From the NCBI GenBank assembly GCA_916048095.2, contig OU696570.1:13418020-13482019 (forward strand): 64,000 bases of DNA. The letters are read 5' to 3'. The notes below the pieces were generated by a model. That model was given only the letters and a program-made list of their open reading frames with translations. It was not told the DNA's origin and ran no database searches. The position numbers and the translations under genes are program-made. This document shows positions 14,441-26,560 of this stretch, piece by piece. The DNA is from Sacculina carcini (Eukaryota; Arthropoda; Thecostraca; Sacculinidae). Every line of letters starts with the position of its first letter. The first letter of the stretch is position 1.

Positions 14441-15120
14441 CCTTAAAGGAGTCTGTGGTCCGTATGCGGTGCTATGCACACGCAGGATGTCTAGCACCAC
14501 ACACAATATTCACACGTCTTCCAGATACAGGCTTATCGAGTTTATGTTGACATTACATGAACATATGCTGCATTGTACAACTTTACAACTGACAATTATT
14601 CTGGATAGTGTAAAATAATTGTTCTAAAAGTTCAAAATGGTCCTAATTCTAAATAGTTGATCTTAAAAATGAAAAATTTGCGCTAAAAACAAAAAGTTAC
14701 ATTTATAACTTATTTAATACTTATTTCAGATCAATAAAATATTGATTTTTGGGCTCCTTATGACAAACAGATTCTATGATACAAAAGTTGCATTTGCAAC
14801 AAAAGGTCACCCTAATTTTGTATATTAACTGAGCTGTGTGTGTTTATGTGTGTGAGTGTGTTTGTGTGAATACGTGTTGGTGTGTATGTGTATGCAAATG
14901 TGTGTGTATGTGTCGGTGAGTTTCTACATGACTGGTTTATCAGACGGTAGGTGTGAGCCACAAAGACCACAAATATTTGGACAAATGGGTTTTTGTTCTC
15001 AGAATCGCAGCGCACCTCAAATGGCCAGTGTGCGCGATATAGCTGAATTTATCATGGTCATGTGGGTTTTCCAGTTGAACAGCGTATATGCATGCTTTCT
15101 ACCCGAATATGACCTTGAGT
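14441..15120 (+). repeat. Repeat R3 with flank, copy 1
   Basis: About 650 bp repeated at 15975-16634. It runs from CCGTATGCGGTG through TTTTTGGCTCC-like sequence and a GTGTGTATGTG tract to ACCCGAATATGAC. The inner part (CCACAAAGACCACAAATATT and onward) recurs inverted at 4719-4920 and 23069-23270. The short open frames do not look like a gene. Confidence 0.7.
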
Positions 15121-15179
15121 AACAGTCGTAAATAGTATTTTGCAACGTGATACCAGAATGATGTGTCCTGCTGAATGTA

Positions 15180-15974
15180 GATATATTGTTTTCTATTAGT
15201 ATGAAAAACCGCCCTTTGTGCGGAGCAATTCATGTAATAAAATTCATACTTTACTCATAAAAATATTTCAAATTCAAAAAAGTAAGCTCATAAAAATCTG
15301 AACCAAATGAAAAGTCCAAATGTAATCATTTTTGTTCTAATTTTGACAAAATATTTTCCCTCAACCCACCTCATATTTAAACCCGCCCGTCGTGCGGAAT
15401 AATTCAGAACACAAACACGAAACAAACACAATTAAAAATGGTGAAAACTTTTCATCAGAATGTTTCCGAAAAATATTTAGAACTCAACATCATTCCCCAA
15501 CATCATTTGCTCAAGTACTATCCTACTTTTACCGCTACCGCAATTTTAACCGCATATCATCTCGTATTTCGGTATATTTCGGTATCATTTAAATCCAATA
15601 TAACTTGACCCAAACCTAACAAACACAACCCAACCACCCCATCTTGACCTAACCCAGCCTAATCTGAGGTGATCCAACTTCTAGTTTGTGATCACAAAAT
15701 GAACCGACTCAATCATAATTTCTAATCAGAAGTTTGAGATTATCTACGCCAGGGGTCTCAAACACGCGGCCCACCAATACTTTTCTCCCAGCTCGCCATT
15801 ATAGTATATAAACCAAATTGTAAAACTGAGGATGAGACAGACAGACACAAAGCCCAAACAGTTCATTTTGTTGTTTAAATACTATAAAAGACATGTATAT
15901 ACACAAATGGTGTGTTTTAATGAGTGTAATGGTTAATTCCAGTATTCATGTCTATATTATATTGTATCTATATG
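15180..15974. repeat. G-block between the two R3 copies
   Basis: Starts at CCGCCCTTTGTGCGG and includes motif B, the CCCAACC-rich stretch (15600-15650) and the CACGCGGCCCA phrase (15761), followed by ~170 bp of unassigned sequence. Confidence 0.6.
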
Positions 15975-16634
15975 TGTGTCCGTATGCGGTGATATGCACA
16001 CACAGGATGTCTAGCACCATACACGGACACAATACTCACACGTCTTCCAGATACAGGCTTATCGAGTTTATGTTGACATTACATGAACATATGCTGCATT
16101 GTACAACTTTACAACTGACAATTATTCTGGATAGTGTGAAATAATTGTTCTAAAAGTTCAAAGTTGTCCTAATTCTAAATAGTTGATCTTAAAAATGAAA
16201 AAGTTGCGCTAAAAACAAAAAGTTACATTTATAACATATTTAATACTTATTTCAGATCAATAAAATATCGATTTTTGGCTCCTAATGACAAACAGATTCT
16301 ATGATACAAAAGTTGCATTTGCAACAAAAGGTTACCTTAATTTTTTATATTAACTGAGCTGTGTGTGTTTATGTGTGTGAGTGTGTTTGTGTGAATACGT
16401 GTTGGTGTGTATGTGTATGCAAATGTGTGTGTATGTGTCGGTGAGTTTCTACATGACTGGTTTATCAGACGGTAGGTGTAAGCCACAAAGACCACAAATA
16501 TTTGGACAAATGGGTTTTTGTTCTCAGAATCGCAGCGCACCTCAAATGGCCAGTGTGCGCGATATAGCTGAATCTATAGCTGAATAGCTTTCCAGTTGAA
16601 CAGCGTATATGCATGCTTTCTACCCGAATATGAC
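15975..16634 (+). repeat. Repeat R3 with flank, copy 2
   Basis: Matches copy 1 until GAATATGAC at about 16634. Copy 1 continues CTTGAG, whereas this copy joins directly to piggyBac transposase sequence. That marks a rearrangement breakpoint. Confidence 0.7.
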
Positions 16635-17071
16635 GAAGCAATGAAGCAAAGGAGCTGTCGGCACATGACAGCGCGCTGGTCACTGATTGTTTTCTTCCAC
16701 ATTATTGATGTTAGCGCTTACAACGCGTTTGTTCTCTGGCGCGAAATCAACCAAGATTGGGAAAATCTTAGCAAAAGAAGAACATTTCTGGGGCAGCTTG
16801 GATATTTACTGGTGAATCCCCAAATCGAGAGAAGGGAATATCTGTCCAGAACATCAACAGCTGCAGCGGACGTGGTCAAACACATTCAGTCAAAAGTATC
16901 GCCATCAACATATGCTGCAGTGCCTGTTAGAGGCAAAAAACGCGGTAGATGCCAAATGTGCCCTCACAGGAACGACTCAAAACCAGCAGTGTCTGTCACA
17001 AATGCAGAAAGTACATTTGTAAGCAGCATACGTGTACACTTTGCATTTCTTGTGTTCAATAATATCGAATA
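16635..17071 (+). pseudogene. piggyBac transposase, C-terminal fragment
   Basis: From about 16635 the frame reads DEAM...SCRHMTARWSLIVFFHIIDVSAYNAFVLW, which I recognise as the region following the third catalytic Asp in piggyBac transposases, then the LG..LV.P.I.RR stretch and the cysteine-rich zinc-binding tail (RGRCQMCP). After about 16990 the reading frame is lost: the remaining Cys/His pattern (CHKC, YICKQHTC, LCISC) continues in another frame to a TAA near 17051, so a 1-2 bp indel disrupts the zinc finger. N-terminal and catalytic parts are absent upstream. piggyBac transposases cut and paste at TTAA sites; this fragment cannot act. It adjoins a piggyBac-type terminus. Confidence 0.85.
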
Positions 17072-17232
17072 AAGATGGAAAATGTGTCCGCATTACGCGT
17101 TTTACCGTTTATATTATGTTGATGTTGTTCATATTTTGATAATTATGTAATTATAGTGTGAAAATATGCGAAAACTCTTTAATATATTTTTATTGTATAT
17201 TCTTAAATATGTTAAACCTCGTTAATACAGCC

Positions 17233-17249
17233 GGGGTCAAATTGACCCC
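17233..17249. repeat. Subterminal palindrome GGGGTCAA-A-TTGACCCC
   Basis: Perfect 8-bp arms around one base, ~45 bp inside the piggyBac terminus. Subterminal palindromes of this sort are common in piggyBac-like elements. Confidence 0.7.
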
Positions 17250-17278
17250 AAAGGATAAAAAGTGTTAGTTTATTTGAA

Positions 17279-17295
17279 GGTAATACGAGGGTTAA
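17279..17295 (+). mobile_element. piggyBac right terminus with TTAA
   Basis: GGTAATACGAGGG followed by TTAA (17292-17295). Reverse-complemented this is CCCTCGTATTACC, the CCCT-starting terminus expected of piggyBac-like elements, with the TTAA target beside it. No matching left terminus is visible in the window. Confidence 0.7.
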
Positions 17296-17305
17296 GCGTC
17301 CTTTC

Positions 17306-18709
17306 AAGGACGGACTGTAAGCGAGAATTATAGTGAAGGAAAGATTTTTCAATATTTTTTATTGATTTTGTTTCGTGTTTGATTTCTGAATTATATCGCA
17401 CGACTGCGGGTGTAAATGTGATGCGTGTTTAGAGAAAAGCATTTTTATAAGTCAATAATTTAAATAAGGATATACAAATTTACACCTTTTGACTTTTCTA
17501 GTGGTTTATACTTTAAATTTAGACTTGTCTATTAGATTTGCTATCAACGTTTAACAGTGGATCCACCACTGAAGCATTATGCAAATACGCGCTCATGTGC
17601 GTCAGTGTATAGTTTTTCGGCACACCTTAAATTCATGACTGTCCGCATTTGTCCGTGAAAGCTCGCGTGACCAGTGTTGGCAAGTGTTGGTCGTTGTATC
17701 ACCCGGTGCCAGCCACAGAAAATAACAAAATTGTTGCAAATAAGAAAACATACGAAGCATACCAATTGGTCGTATTTAGTCTGTGGGTGGGCCTGGCGAC
17801 TGACAAGCAATGTTGTACAGACCATTAGCCCTTCACGATCCATTCAACCACAATATCATATCATATCATTACATTTGGGAATTCTATTTGATAATTTTTG
17901 GTTTTTAAGCTGTTATTATGTGACGAAAAACGGCAAAATATTTTCTCAAAAGTCGAATTATGTGATTTTCCACTCTTTTGTAGACTAGTTGCATTTTAAG
18001 CATGTATTTAGCGACATTTAATTGGGGAGACACCCTTTGGGAAGCGAAATGTTCGTAGTACGTGGCGAAAGTTTTACCTTGATCGGGCTCATTCCGATAA
18101 GGTAAGCGTGCAATAAAACCACACCATCAATGCTTGGAGCTAATAAGATGATATGATATGATATTGTGGTCGAATGGATCGTGAAGGACTAATGGTCTGT
18201 ACAACATTGCTTGTCAGTCGCCAGGCCCACCCACAGACTAAATACGACCAATTGGTATGCTTCGTATGTTTTCTTATTTGCAGCAATTTTGTTATTTTCT
18301 GTGGCTGGCACCGGGTGATACAACGAACAACACTTGCCAACACTGGTCACGCGAGCTTTCACGGACAAATGCGGACAGTCATGAATTTAAGGTGTGCCGA
18401 ATAACTATACACTGACGCACATGAACGCGTATTTGCATAATGCTTCAGTGGTGGATCCACTGTTAAACGTTGATAGCAAATCTGATAGACAAGTCTAAAT
18501 TTAAAGTATAAACCACTAGAAAAGTCAAAAGGTGTAAATTTGTATATCCTTATTTAAATTATTGACTTATAAAAATGCTTTTCTCTAAACACGCCTCACA
18601 TTTACACCCGCAGTCGTGCGATATAATTCAGTAATCAAACACGACACAAAAAATAAAAAATGTTGAAAAATCTTTCCTTCTCTATAATTCTCGCTTACAG
18701 TCCGTCCTT
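17306..18709. repeat. 1.4 kb near-perfect palindrome (foldback)
   Basis: Left arm 17306-17869 and right arm 18148-18709 are reverse complements at roughly 97% by eye, with a 278 bp spacer (17870-18147). The outer ~230 bp of each arm is a G-block variant (GTCGTGCGATATAATTCAG on the right). The inner ~300 bp is unrelated sequence with frames I do not recognise. The spacer contains the monomer-array entry sequence (AATAAAACCACACCATC at ~18112). No target duplication is evident. Its left edge is 10 bp beyond the piggyBac TTAA and its right edge lies inside piggyBac coding sequence. Confidence 0.9.
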
Positions 18710-18714
18710 AGCAC

Positions 18715-19740
18715 ATTTTTCTTCCTTTTCGAGCAATACGATACCACAGTAGTGCGATCTGTATAGGTGAATATTGAAGAGTTCACTCGTCTGTCCTTCA
18801 TATACAGCAACTCACTCTTGTTTTCCCTCCCTGTACCAACCATGGTCAGTTTTCGTCTCAGTAGTTCTTCTCTTAATGAATATGACGTGAAGAAGTTGTC
18901 ACACACAATGTTGTTGCCACGCAACCCTTCCACAATGTCGAGAACCACTCGCATTCCTTGGTTTTTCTCCGGTGCTCCCCCTGGCGTCTTTCCTGTGTAT
19001 ATTTGCATATTCCAGCCATAGCTGGAGCTGGCATCACAAGCAGCCCATACCTTGATGCCGTATCTGGCAGGTTTACTTGGCATGTATTGCCTGAAAGGAC
19101 AACGCCCCCTGAATGCAGCCAGATACTAATCAAGTGTCACGTTTGGACCCGGAATATAATGCAACGGCAAGCGTTCAACCCATTTGTCCTATATATCCCG
19201 GATAGGTGCGATCTTATCACTTTTTCTTCGGACATGCCTTGTTTCTCGATCATCAAATCGTATACCACGGGAAATAACATGAAATGTTTTCATGGACATG
19301 GTGGCTGGAAATATAGTCCTGCCAGTTTCAGCGCTCCAAAGGCTAGCTGTGGCTTCTCCTTTAGATCTATACACTCCCGCCAGGATCAACAAGCCAATAT
19401 ATGCTCAGAGGGTTGTGATGTCCAATATGTCCCATTTTTCTCCGTATACACGTTTTCCCTCGGCGTTAGTTTTATTCAGAATCGTAGATTGAATTTGGTC
19501 AGTCAACAATTGCTCGAACGCTGACTGTATATCTTTTATACGCGTGATGGCATACCTGCTTGGTCCCGGTGTCATTTTTATGACGTTAGCTGCGTCACGT
19601 CGTGCATGATTTTCAGTAGGAACTGATGACCAGGATATTCTTCCATTTTTCGAAAGAATCTGTCTGAATACGCATGACTTTCTTGAAATTCATCTGATGA
19701 AACAGAGGAAGTATAGCTTGTATCTTCCTCCGTATCTTCT
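18715..19740 (-). pseudogene. piggyBac transposase, N-terminal and catalytic fragment
   Basis: Reading leftward: an acidic N-terminus (SSDEFQES near 19690), PSRYAITRIKDIQ, AYIGLLILAGVYRSKGEA, SKGEATASLWSAETGR, VISRGIRFDDRETR, AAFRGRCPFRQYMPSKPARY, then the first catalytic Asp in AACDASSSYGW and the second in NIVCDNFFTSYSL, ending at SYCSKRKKNVL where the palindrome begins. In-frame stops occur in at least three places (before AYIGLL, after APIRDI, and at TLD*YLAAF). The third catalytic Asp (GGVD region) is missing. The missing stretch (~40 codons) is about what separates this end from the start of the 16635 fragment, so both may be halves of one gene. Confidence 0.85.
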
Positions 19741-19749
19741 AATACAAAT

Positions 19750-20040
19750 CATACAAAACCCGCCCGACGTGCGGAATAATTCAGAACTCAAACACGATCC
19801 GTTCTGGACCTTGAAGTCAAATCCGTTAGTTTTGTATATGAACTCGTTTTACACGGTGAAATTAAACGTTCTATTGTCTACAGTTGATGCCCCCGGGACA
19901 ATATTATCTAATAACATGATACATCGCTTCGTTTACGTTTCAAGGCCCTGATCTATACCATTGAGCCCGCGCAGTTAGGTCACCTCATATTCAAGCATAC
20001 ACGCACACAGACAGACAGATAATTTCTTTTATATTTATAT
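19750..20040. repeat. G-block with microsatellite end
   Basis: Starts AAAACCCGCCCGACGTGCGG right next to the piggyBac N-terminus and ends in CACACAGACAGACAGATAAT plus (TA)n. Confidence 0.65.
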
Positions 20041-22665
20041 ATATATATATATAGATTTGAGCCCGAGCGTCGTGCGGAACAATTCATAAAGTAAAATTCA
20101 TATTCAATCCATAATATAAACTGAATACAAATAAAAAAGCAAAAAATTTAACCTGTATATACGTTCACCAATAAAAAACTCAAAATGTCAATATTTTAAA
20201 TTTAAATTTGACAAAATATTATCCCTCAATCCGCCTCATATTTGAGCCTGCCCGTCGTGCGGAATAATTCAGAACAAAAACACAACAAACAATGGAAATT
20301 CTAGCATATAAACCGGCCCGTCGTGCGAAACAATCTATACCATTAAATTTTTATTCAATTTATAAGAGAAAATAAATATGAATTAATAAAGAAAAGAGTA
20401 AACCCATAAAAAGTCTAAATTTCTATATTTTTATATTATTTTGACAAAATAGTTTGCCTAAACCGCCTCATATTTAAACCTGCCCGTCGTGCTGAATGAT
20501 TCAGAACTCAGACACAAAACAATGAAAAATGACTAATTTTTTTATCATACTGTTTTCAAAATATATTTATAACTCAACATCACCATCTATCATTAAAACC
20601 CGCCCAATGAGCAGAACAATAAATAAAGTATAATGAATATTGAATTAATAAAAAACGATTAGAAATTAAAAAAGAAAAAGTAAACCCCTAAAAATTATTA
20701 AACAATAGAAAAGTCTAAATATGAATGTTTTTATTTTAGATGTGACAAAATATTTTCCCTCGAACAGCCTCGTATTTAAACCCGCCCGTCGTGCGGGACT
20801 ATAAATAAAATATAATGAATCAAAAAGCAAAAAGCTGATCCAATAGAAAAATACATATTTGTAAATTCTTGTTTTAATTATTGACGAAGTTTTTTCCCTC
20901 AACACTGCTCAAATTCACACCCGTCCTTCGTGTGTAGTAATTCAGAAGTGTAACACTATCAAAACTATGAAACCTGCTGTCATCTCTATAATTCCAGATT
21001 TATGCGTCCGCTAAAACAGCATATTCATATAGTTGGCATTGTATGATATTACAACCCATATCCTTATGCAACTTAAGCTTATGCAGCTTAAGCTTATGCA
21101 ACTTGAAATTAAGCCAATTAAATTATACAGTAAAATTCAGTAGTTAACTTTGTTCCCAGTAGTATTTACTACTGTAGTTTTGTTCCCAGTAATATTGAGG
21201 ACAATAAAGCCTTTCTATTCAGTATAGTGTAGCATTAATTAAACTGTACCCAATGAAACCACACCATCCATGCTTGGAGCTAATATGATACATTCTTAAT
21301 TGTGATTGGGCTTCAGTGAAATTTAATCGGTGTATATTCCTGTGTAATCGCAAGTGCTCATAATAGCTGTCAAATTGGTAATATGTGCTTTTGAATTTAC
21401 ACCGCCGTAACTTCCTTCAGATACACTTTGGAAAATAACAAATTATACCGTATTGTAGAAAACAAGATTTCTAGCACGATGGTATAATTTATTGTTATGT
21501 GTAACAAATAGTTACTGAGAAATACGTAAAAAATGAATAAATTTTAGTCGCCCGGTGTTCAAGTGCAATTTTGGATGAATTTGAGAATTTTGCCAATTCT
21601 ACACGTTTTTTGTATCATTTGTGTGTATAAATTATAGCTTATCTTGTAGAACACAAAATTATCTACACAGTAGTATATTCCTGTGTAATCGCAAGTGCGC
21701 ATAATAGCTGTCAAATTGGCAATATGTCCTTTTGAATTTACACAGCCGTAACTTCCTTTAGGTACACTTTGGAAAATTAAACATTATACCGTATTGTAGA
21801 AAACAAGATTTCTAGCACGATGGTATAATTTATTTTTATGTATAACAAATAGTTACTGAGAAATAGTAGAAAAATGAATTAATTTTAGTCACCCGGTGTT
21901 CAAGTGTAATTTTGGATGTATTTGAGAATTTTGCTAATTTTACACGTTTTTTGTATAATTTGTGGGTATAAATTAGAATATTTCTTGTAGAACACAAAAT
22001 TATCTACACAATAGTATAATTTTTATAGCTGTAACTTTGCTGGTTTATGAAGAATAGATAGGGGAATATTGACCAAAATATTCGCGTTTTTCAGTGCTAA
22101 TTTTGCATTTTTGACTTTGTCATTTTGACTTCACACCGCCGTAACTTTTTTTAATACACTCTGGAAAATTAAAAATTATACCGTGCTGTAGAAAGCAAAA
22201 TTCCCAGCATGATGGTATTATTTATTTAGATGTGTGATAATTAGTTTTTGAGAAATAGAGAAAAAAGTATAGAAAATCGCACGCATGGAGTTTAAAAAAT
22301 ATTTTGAATGTTGATTGAATTTTTTTCCCTTTTACATGTTTTATATTTTATTTTCTGGTTTAAATTTTTGTGCGTTGAATAGAACACAAAATTTTCTACA
22401 CAGTGGTATAATTTGTATAGTTGTACAATTGTTGGTTTAGGAGTAGTAGTCTTCAGAATATTGACCAAAATTTTCGCATTTTTTAGGGTTCATTTTGTCT
22501 TTTCACCGCAATAACTTTTTTTAGTTTTGTTTTTAAAATTAAAAATTTAACTTACAGTGTAGACAAGAAAATTTCAAACATGATGGTATAAATTTTGAGC
22601 GGGTACGCTAAGTGATGCCCGAGTAGCAGCTCATAGAAAATTAACCAAGGAGGGTGGGACAAACA
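20041..22665 (-). mobile_element. Helitron-like element e (G-blocks plus array)
   Basis: G-blocks to about 21245, then the array entry sequence and about four monomers to the GGACAAACACACAAACAAAC microsatellite near 22655. It is an inverted relative of 10058-13470 and resembles 27500-29545. Its right end is degenerate and runs into the hairpin at 22679. No coding capacity. Confidence 0.65.
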
Positions 22666-22678
22666 CACAAACAAACAC

Positions 22679-22706
22679 GCCCCCGGGATAATAATATCCC
22701 GGGGGC
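22679..22706. repeat. Perfect 12-bp hairpin at element junction
   Basis: GCCCCCGGGATA (22679-22690), loop ATAA, TATCCCGGGGGC (22695-22706). The right side is ordinary inverted G-block sequence; the left side exists only here, at the end of the monomer-array element. Confidence 0.9.
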
Positions 22707-23043
22707 ATCAACTGTAGACAATATAACGTTTAATTTCACCGTGTAAAACGAGTTCATATACAAAACTAACGGATTTGACTTCAAGGTCCAGAGCGGATCG
22801 TGTTCGAGTTCTGAATTACTCCACACGACGGGCAGGTTTAAATATGAGGCAGGTTCAGGGATAGTATTTTGTCAAAATATCAATACAAAATAATTAAATT
22901 TAGACTTTTCAATTGATTAGGATTTCTATGGATTTACTATAATCTATTTGCAATATGTTGTTCTAATTTGCAATATGTTTACTAATTAAATATGAATTTA
23001 ATTTTATGAATTGTTCCGCACAACGGGCGGGTTTAAATTCTAG
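22707..23043 (+). repeat. Inverted G-block
   Basis: Reverse-complement G-block with CCGCACAACGGGCGGG and a CTAG end at ~23040, leading into the segmental duplication. Confidence 0.65.
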
Positions 23044-23928
23044 TATTATATAAATCACCAAACAACTGATAACTTTATAGCTACAGCTATATCGCGCACA
23101 CTGGCCATTTGAGGTGCGCTGCGATTCTGAGAACAAAAACCCATTTGCCCAAATATTTGTGGTCTTTGTGGCTCACACTTGCCGTCTGATAAACCAGTCA
23201 TGTAGAAACTCACCGACACATACACACGCATTTGAATACACATACACACATACGAAACAATGAAAATTTACTTGACTTTTGTATCATAATGTTAATTTTT
23301 AATTAGCAATATTTTTATGAATTGTTCCGCACAACGGGCGGGTTTTAATGATAGTATATATATGCCCGTTGTGCGGAGCAATTAATAACATGAAATTCAT
23401 ATTCAATTCATAAAAAAATATGGAAAATGAAAAATGAAATAGGGTACACTCATAAAACTATTAATCAATTGAAAATTTCAAGTTCAATTATTTTTATTTC
23501 GACAAAATATTTCCCCTCAGTCCGCCTTAGTAATTTTTACATCCGCCTGTCGTGCTGAATAAGTCAGAACTCGAACACGATCCGTTCTGGATCTTGAAGT
23601 CAAATCCATTGGTTTTGTGTATGGATTAATTCTACAGGGGAAATTGAACGTTCTATTGTCTATAGTTGCTGCCCGCGGAGCCTTTTTATTTAAAAATTTT
23701 TTTTTTAAATGAGCCATTTGAAAAAATGAACTAAAAAATGGAAAAACTTTTTTATACCTGCCCGTCGTGCGGAACAATTCATACAATAAAATTCATATTA
23801 AATCCATAAAATATAATTAATACAAATTGAAAAGCAAAAACTGTCTGCTATAAATATCTTAACCAATAGGAAAGTCTAAATGTGAATATTTTTGTTCTTA
23901 TTTTGACAAATATTATCCCTCAACCCGC

Positions 23929-24007
<79 letters not shown>

Positions 24008-25870
24008 GCCCTTCGTGTGGTATAATTCAGAACACAAACACGAAACAAGCAATTAAAGATGATGAAATCTTTTCATCAGAATGTTTCCAAACTATATTTA
24101 TTACTTAACATCATTCCCCAACATCACTTGCTTAAGTACTATTTTAATTTTACCGCTATAATATTTATTGCTAAAATTTATATATTTCTCGCTATCATTA
24201 AAACCCAATATAACCTGAGTCAAACCTACCCAACCCAACCCAACCATCCAATCTTGACCGCTCTCAGCCTAGTCTGAGGTGATTTAACTTATTAGTTTGT
24301 GATCACAAAATATACTGATGCGATCATAATTCGTAGTCAGAAGACTGAGATTATCTACACCAGGGGTCCCAAACACGCGGCCCACCAATACTTTTCTCTC
24401 AACCCGCCAATATAGTATCGGGACCAAACTGTAAGGCAGCTAAATTCACATTTGTTGCATAATGCGATATAATTATACACCATTATCATATTATCTCATA
24501 ATTCCCGGTTAATGCTTCCACTAATGCATCATATTCATTGTTATTTTTTGGATTACACCGATATTACAGCCCTTGATATTACAGCCGATATTATATTATG
24601 CAATCTATATTCTGCTACGTACTATTCCTAATACATATATAATATCATCAGATCGCAAAATATATTTAAAGGTTCACATCATTCTCCAAAATCATTTGCT
24701 TAAGAGCTATTCTACTTTTATCGCTAGAATATTTACTGCTAGCAAAATATCATATACCTCGCTATCATTTAAACCCATTCTTTATAGATATATTTAAGCC
24801 CGCCCGTCGTGCGGAACAGTTAATAAAATATAATTAATATTCAATTCACAAAAAATTAGTGAAAATTGAAAAAGAAAAACAAACCCATAGGAACGTTTTC
24901 GCCAATATAAAAGTCTAAATGTGAAATTTATGTTTCAATTTAGAAAACATGTTTTTCCACAACCCGCCTCACATTTAAAGCTGCCCGTCGTGCGGAATAA
25001 TTCAAACACGAAACAAACACAAAGAAAATTGATGAAAAACAACCAATAGAAAAAGTCAAATTTGTAAATTCTTGTTTTAATTATTGACGAATGTTTTTCC
25101 CTCAACACTGCTCAAATTCACACCCGTCCTTCGTGTGTAGTAATTCAAAAGTGTAACACTATCAAAACAATGAAACTTTCTGTCATCTCTATAATTCCAG
25201 ATTAATGCTTCCGCTAAAACAGCAGATGCATATAGTTGGCATTGCATGATATTACAATCCGTATCCTTATGCAACTCAAGCGTATGCAACTTGAAATTAA
25301 ACCAATTAAATTATACAGTAAAATTCAGTAGTAAACTTTGTTCCCAGTAGTATTTTACCCGCCCGTCGGGCGGAGCAATTCATGTGTAAATATTGAGGAC
25401 AATAAAGCCTTTCTAAACAGTATAGTTAATTAATTAAACTGTACCCAATAAAACCACACCATCCATGCTTGGAGCTAATATGATGCATTCTTAATTGTGA
25501 TTGGGCTTCAGTGAAATTTAATCGGTGTATATTCCTGTGTAATCGCAAGTGCCCATAAGCTGTCAAATTGGCAATATGTCCTTTTGACTTTACACCCCCG
25601 TAACTTCCTTCAGATACACTTTGGAAAATTACAAATTATACCGTATTGTAGAAAACAAGATTTCTAGCACGATGGTATAATTTATTTTTATGTGTAACAA
25701 ATAGTTACTGAGAAATAGTAAAAAAATGAATTAATTATATTCGCCCGGTGTTCAAGTGCAATTTTGGATGTATTTGAGAATTTTGCCAATTTTACACGTT
25801 TTTTGCATCATTTGTGGGTATAAATTATAACTTTTCTTGTATAACACGAAATTATCTACACAATAGTATA
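23044..25870. repeat. Segmental duplication, copy 2
   Basis: Near-identical to 4694-7330 but keeping a ~185 bp motif-A block (about 24735-24920) missing from copy 1, and with a shorter (TA)n tract. Differences seen by eye are scattered single bases. No gene. Confidence 0.85.
23935..24005. repeat. (TA)n microsatellite
   Basis: Counterpart of 5583-5660. Confidence 0.95.
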
Positions 25871-26560
25871 CTTTTTATAGCTGTACCATTGCTGGTTTAT
25901 GAGGAATTGATAGCGGAATATTTACCAAATTATTCACGGTTTCCAGTGCTAATTTTGCCTTTTTGACTTTGTCATTTTGACTTCACACCGCCGTAACTTT
26001 TTTTAATACACTCTGGAAAGTTAAAAATTATACCGTGCTGTAGAAAACAAAATTCCCAGCATGATGGTAATATTTATTTAGATGTGTGATAATTAGTTGC
26101 TGAGAAATAGAGAAAAAAGTACAGAAAATCGGACGCGTCGAGCTTAAATATAATTTTGAATGTAGACTGAAATTTTGTCATTTTTACATATTTTATATTT
26201 AATTTTTGGATATGCATTATAACCTACCGAGTAGAACACAATATTCTCTACACAGTGGTATAATCTCTTTGGCTGTAACATTTCTGGTTTATGAGGAGTA
26301 GATGCAGGAATATTGACCAAAATTTTCGCATTTTTCAGGGTTCATTTTGTCTTTTCACCGCGATAACTTTTTTTAGTTTTGTTTTTAAAATTTAAAATTT
26401 ATCCTATCGTGTAGACAAGATAATTTCCAACGTAATGGTATAAATTTTTGGCGGGTACACCAAGTGGTTACCGAGTAGCAGCTTGCTGAAAATGGACCAA
26501 GGAGGGTGGGACAGACAAACAGACACACAGACAGAGGATCTCTTTTATATATATAGATGT
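25445..26560 (-). mobile_element. Helitron-like monomer array f
   Basis: Entry sequence at ~25448, about three monomers, a CAGACACACAGACAGA microsatellite (26512-26535) and GGATCTCTTTTATATATATAG with ATG flank, giving an A|TC boundary on the minus strand. Overlaps the end of the segmental duplication. Confidence 0.7.
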
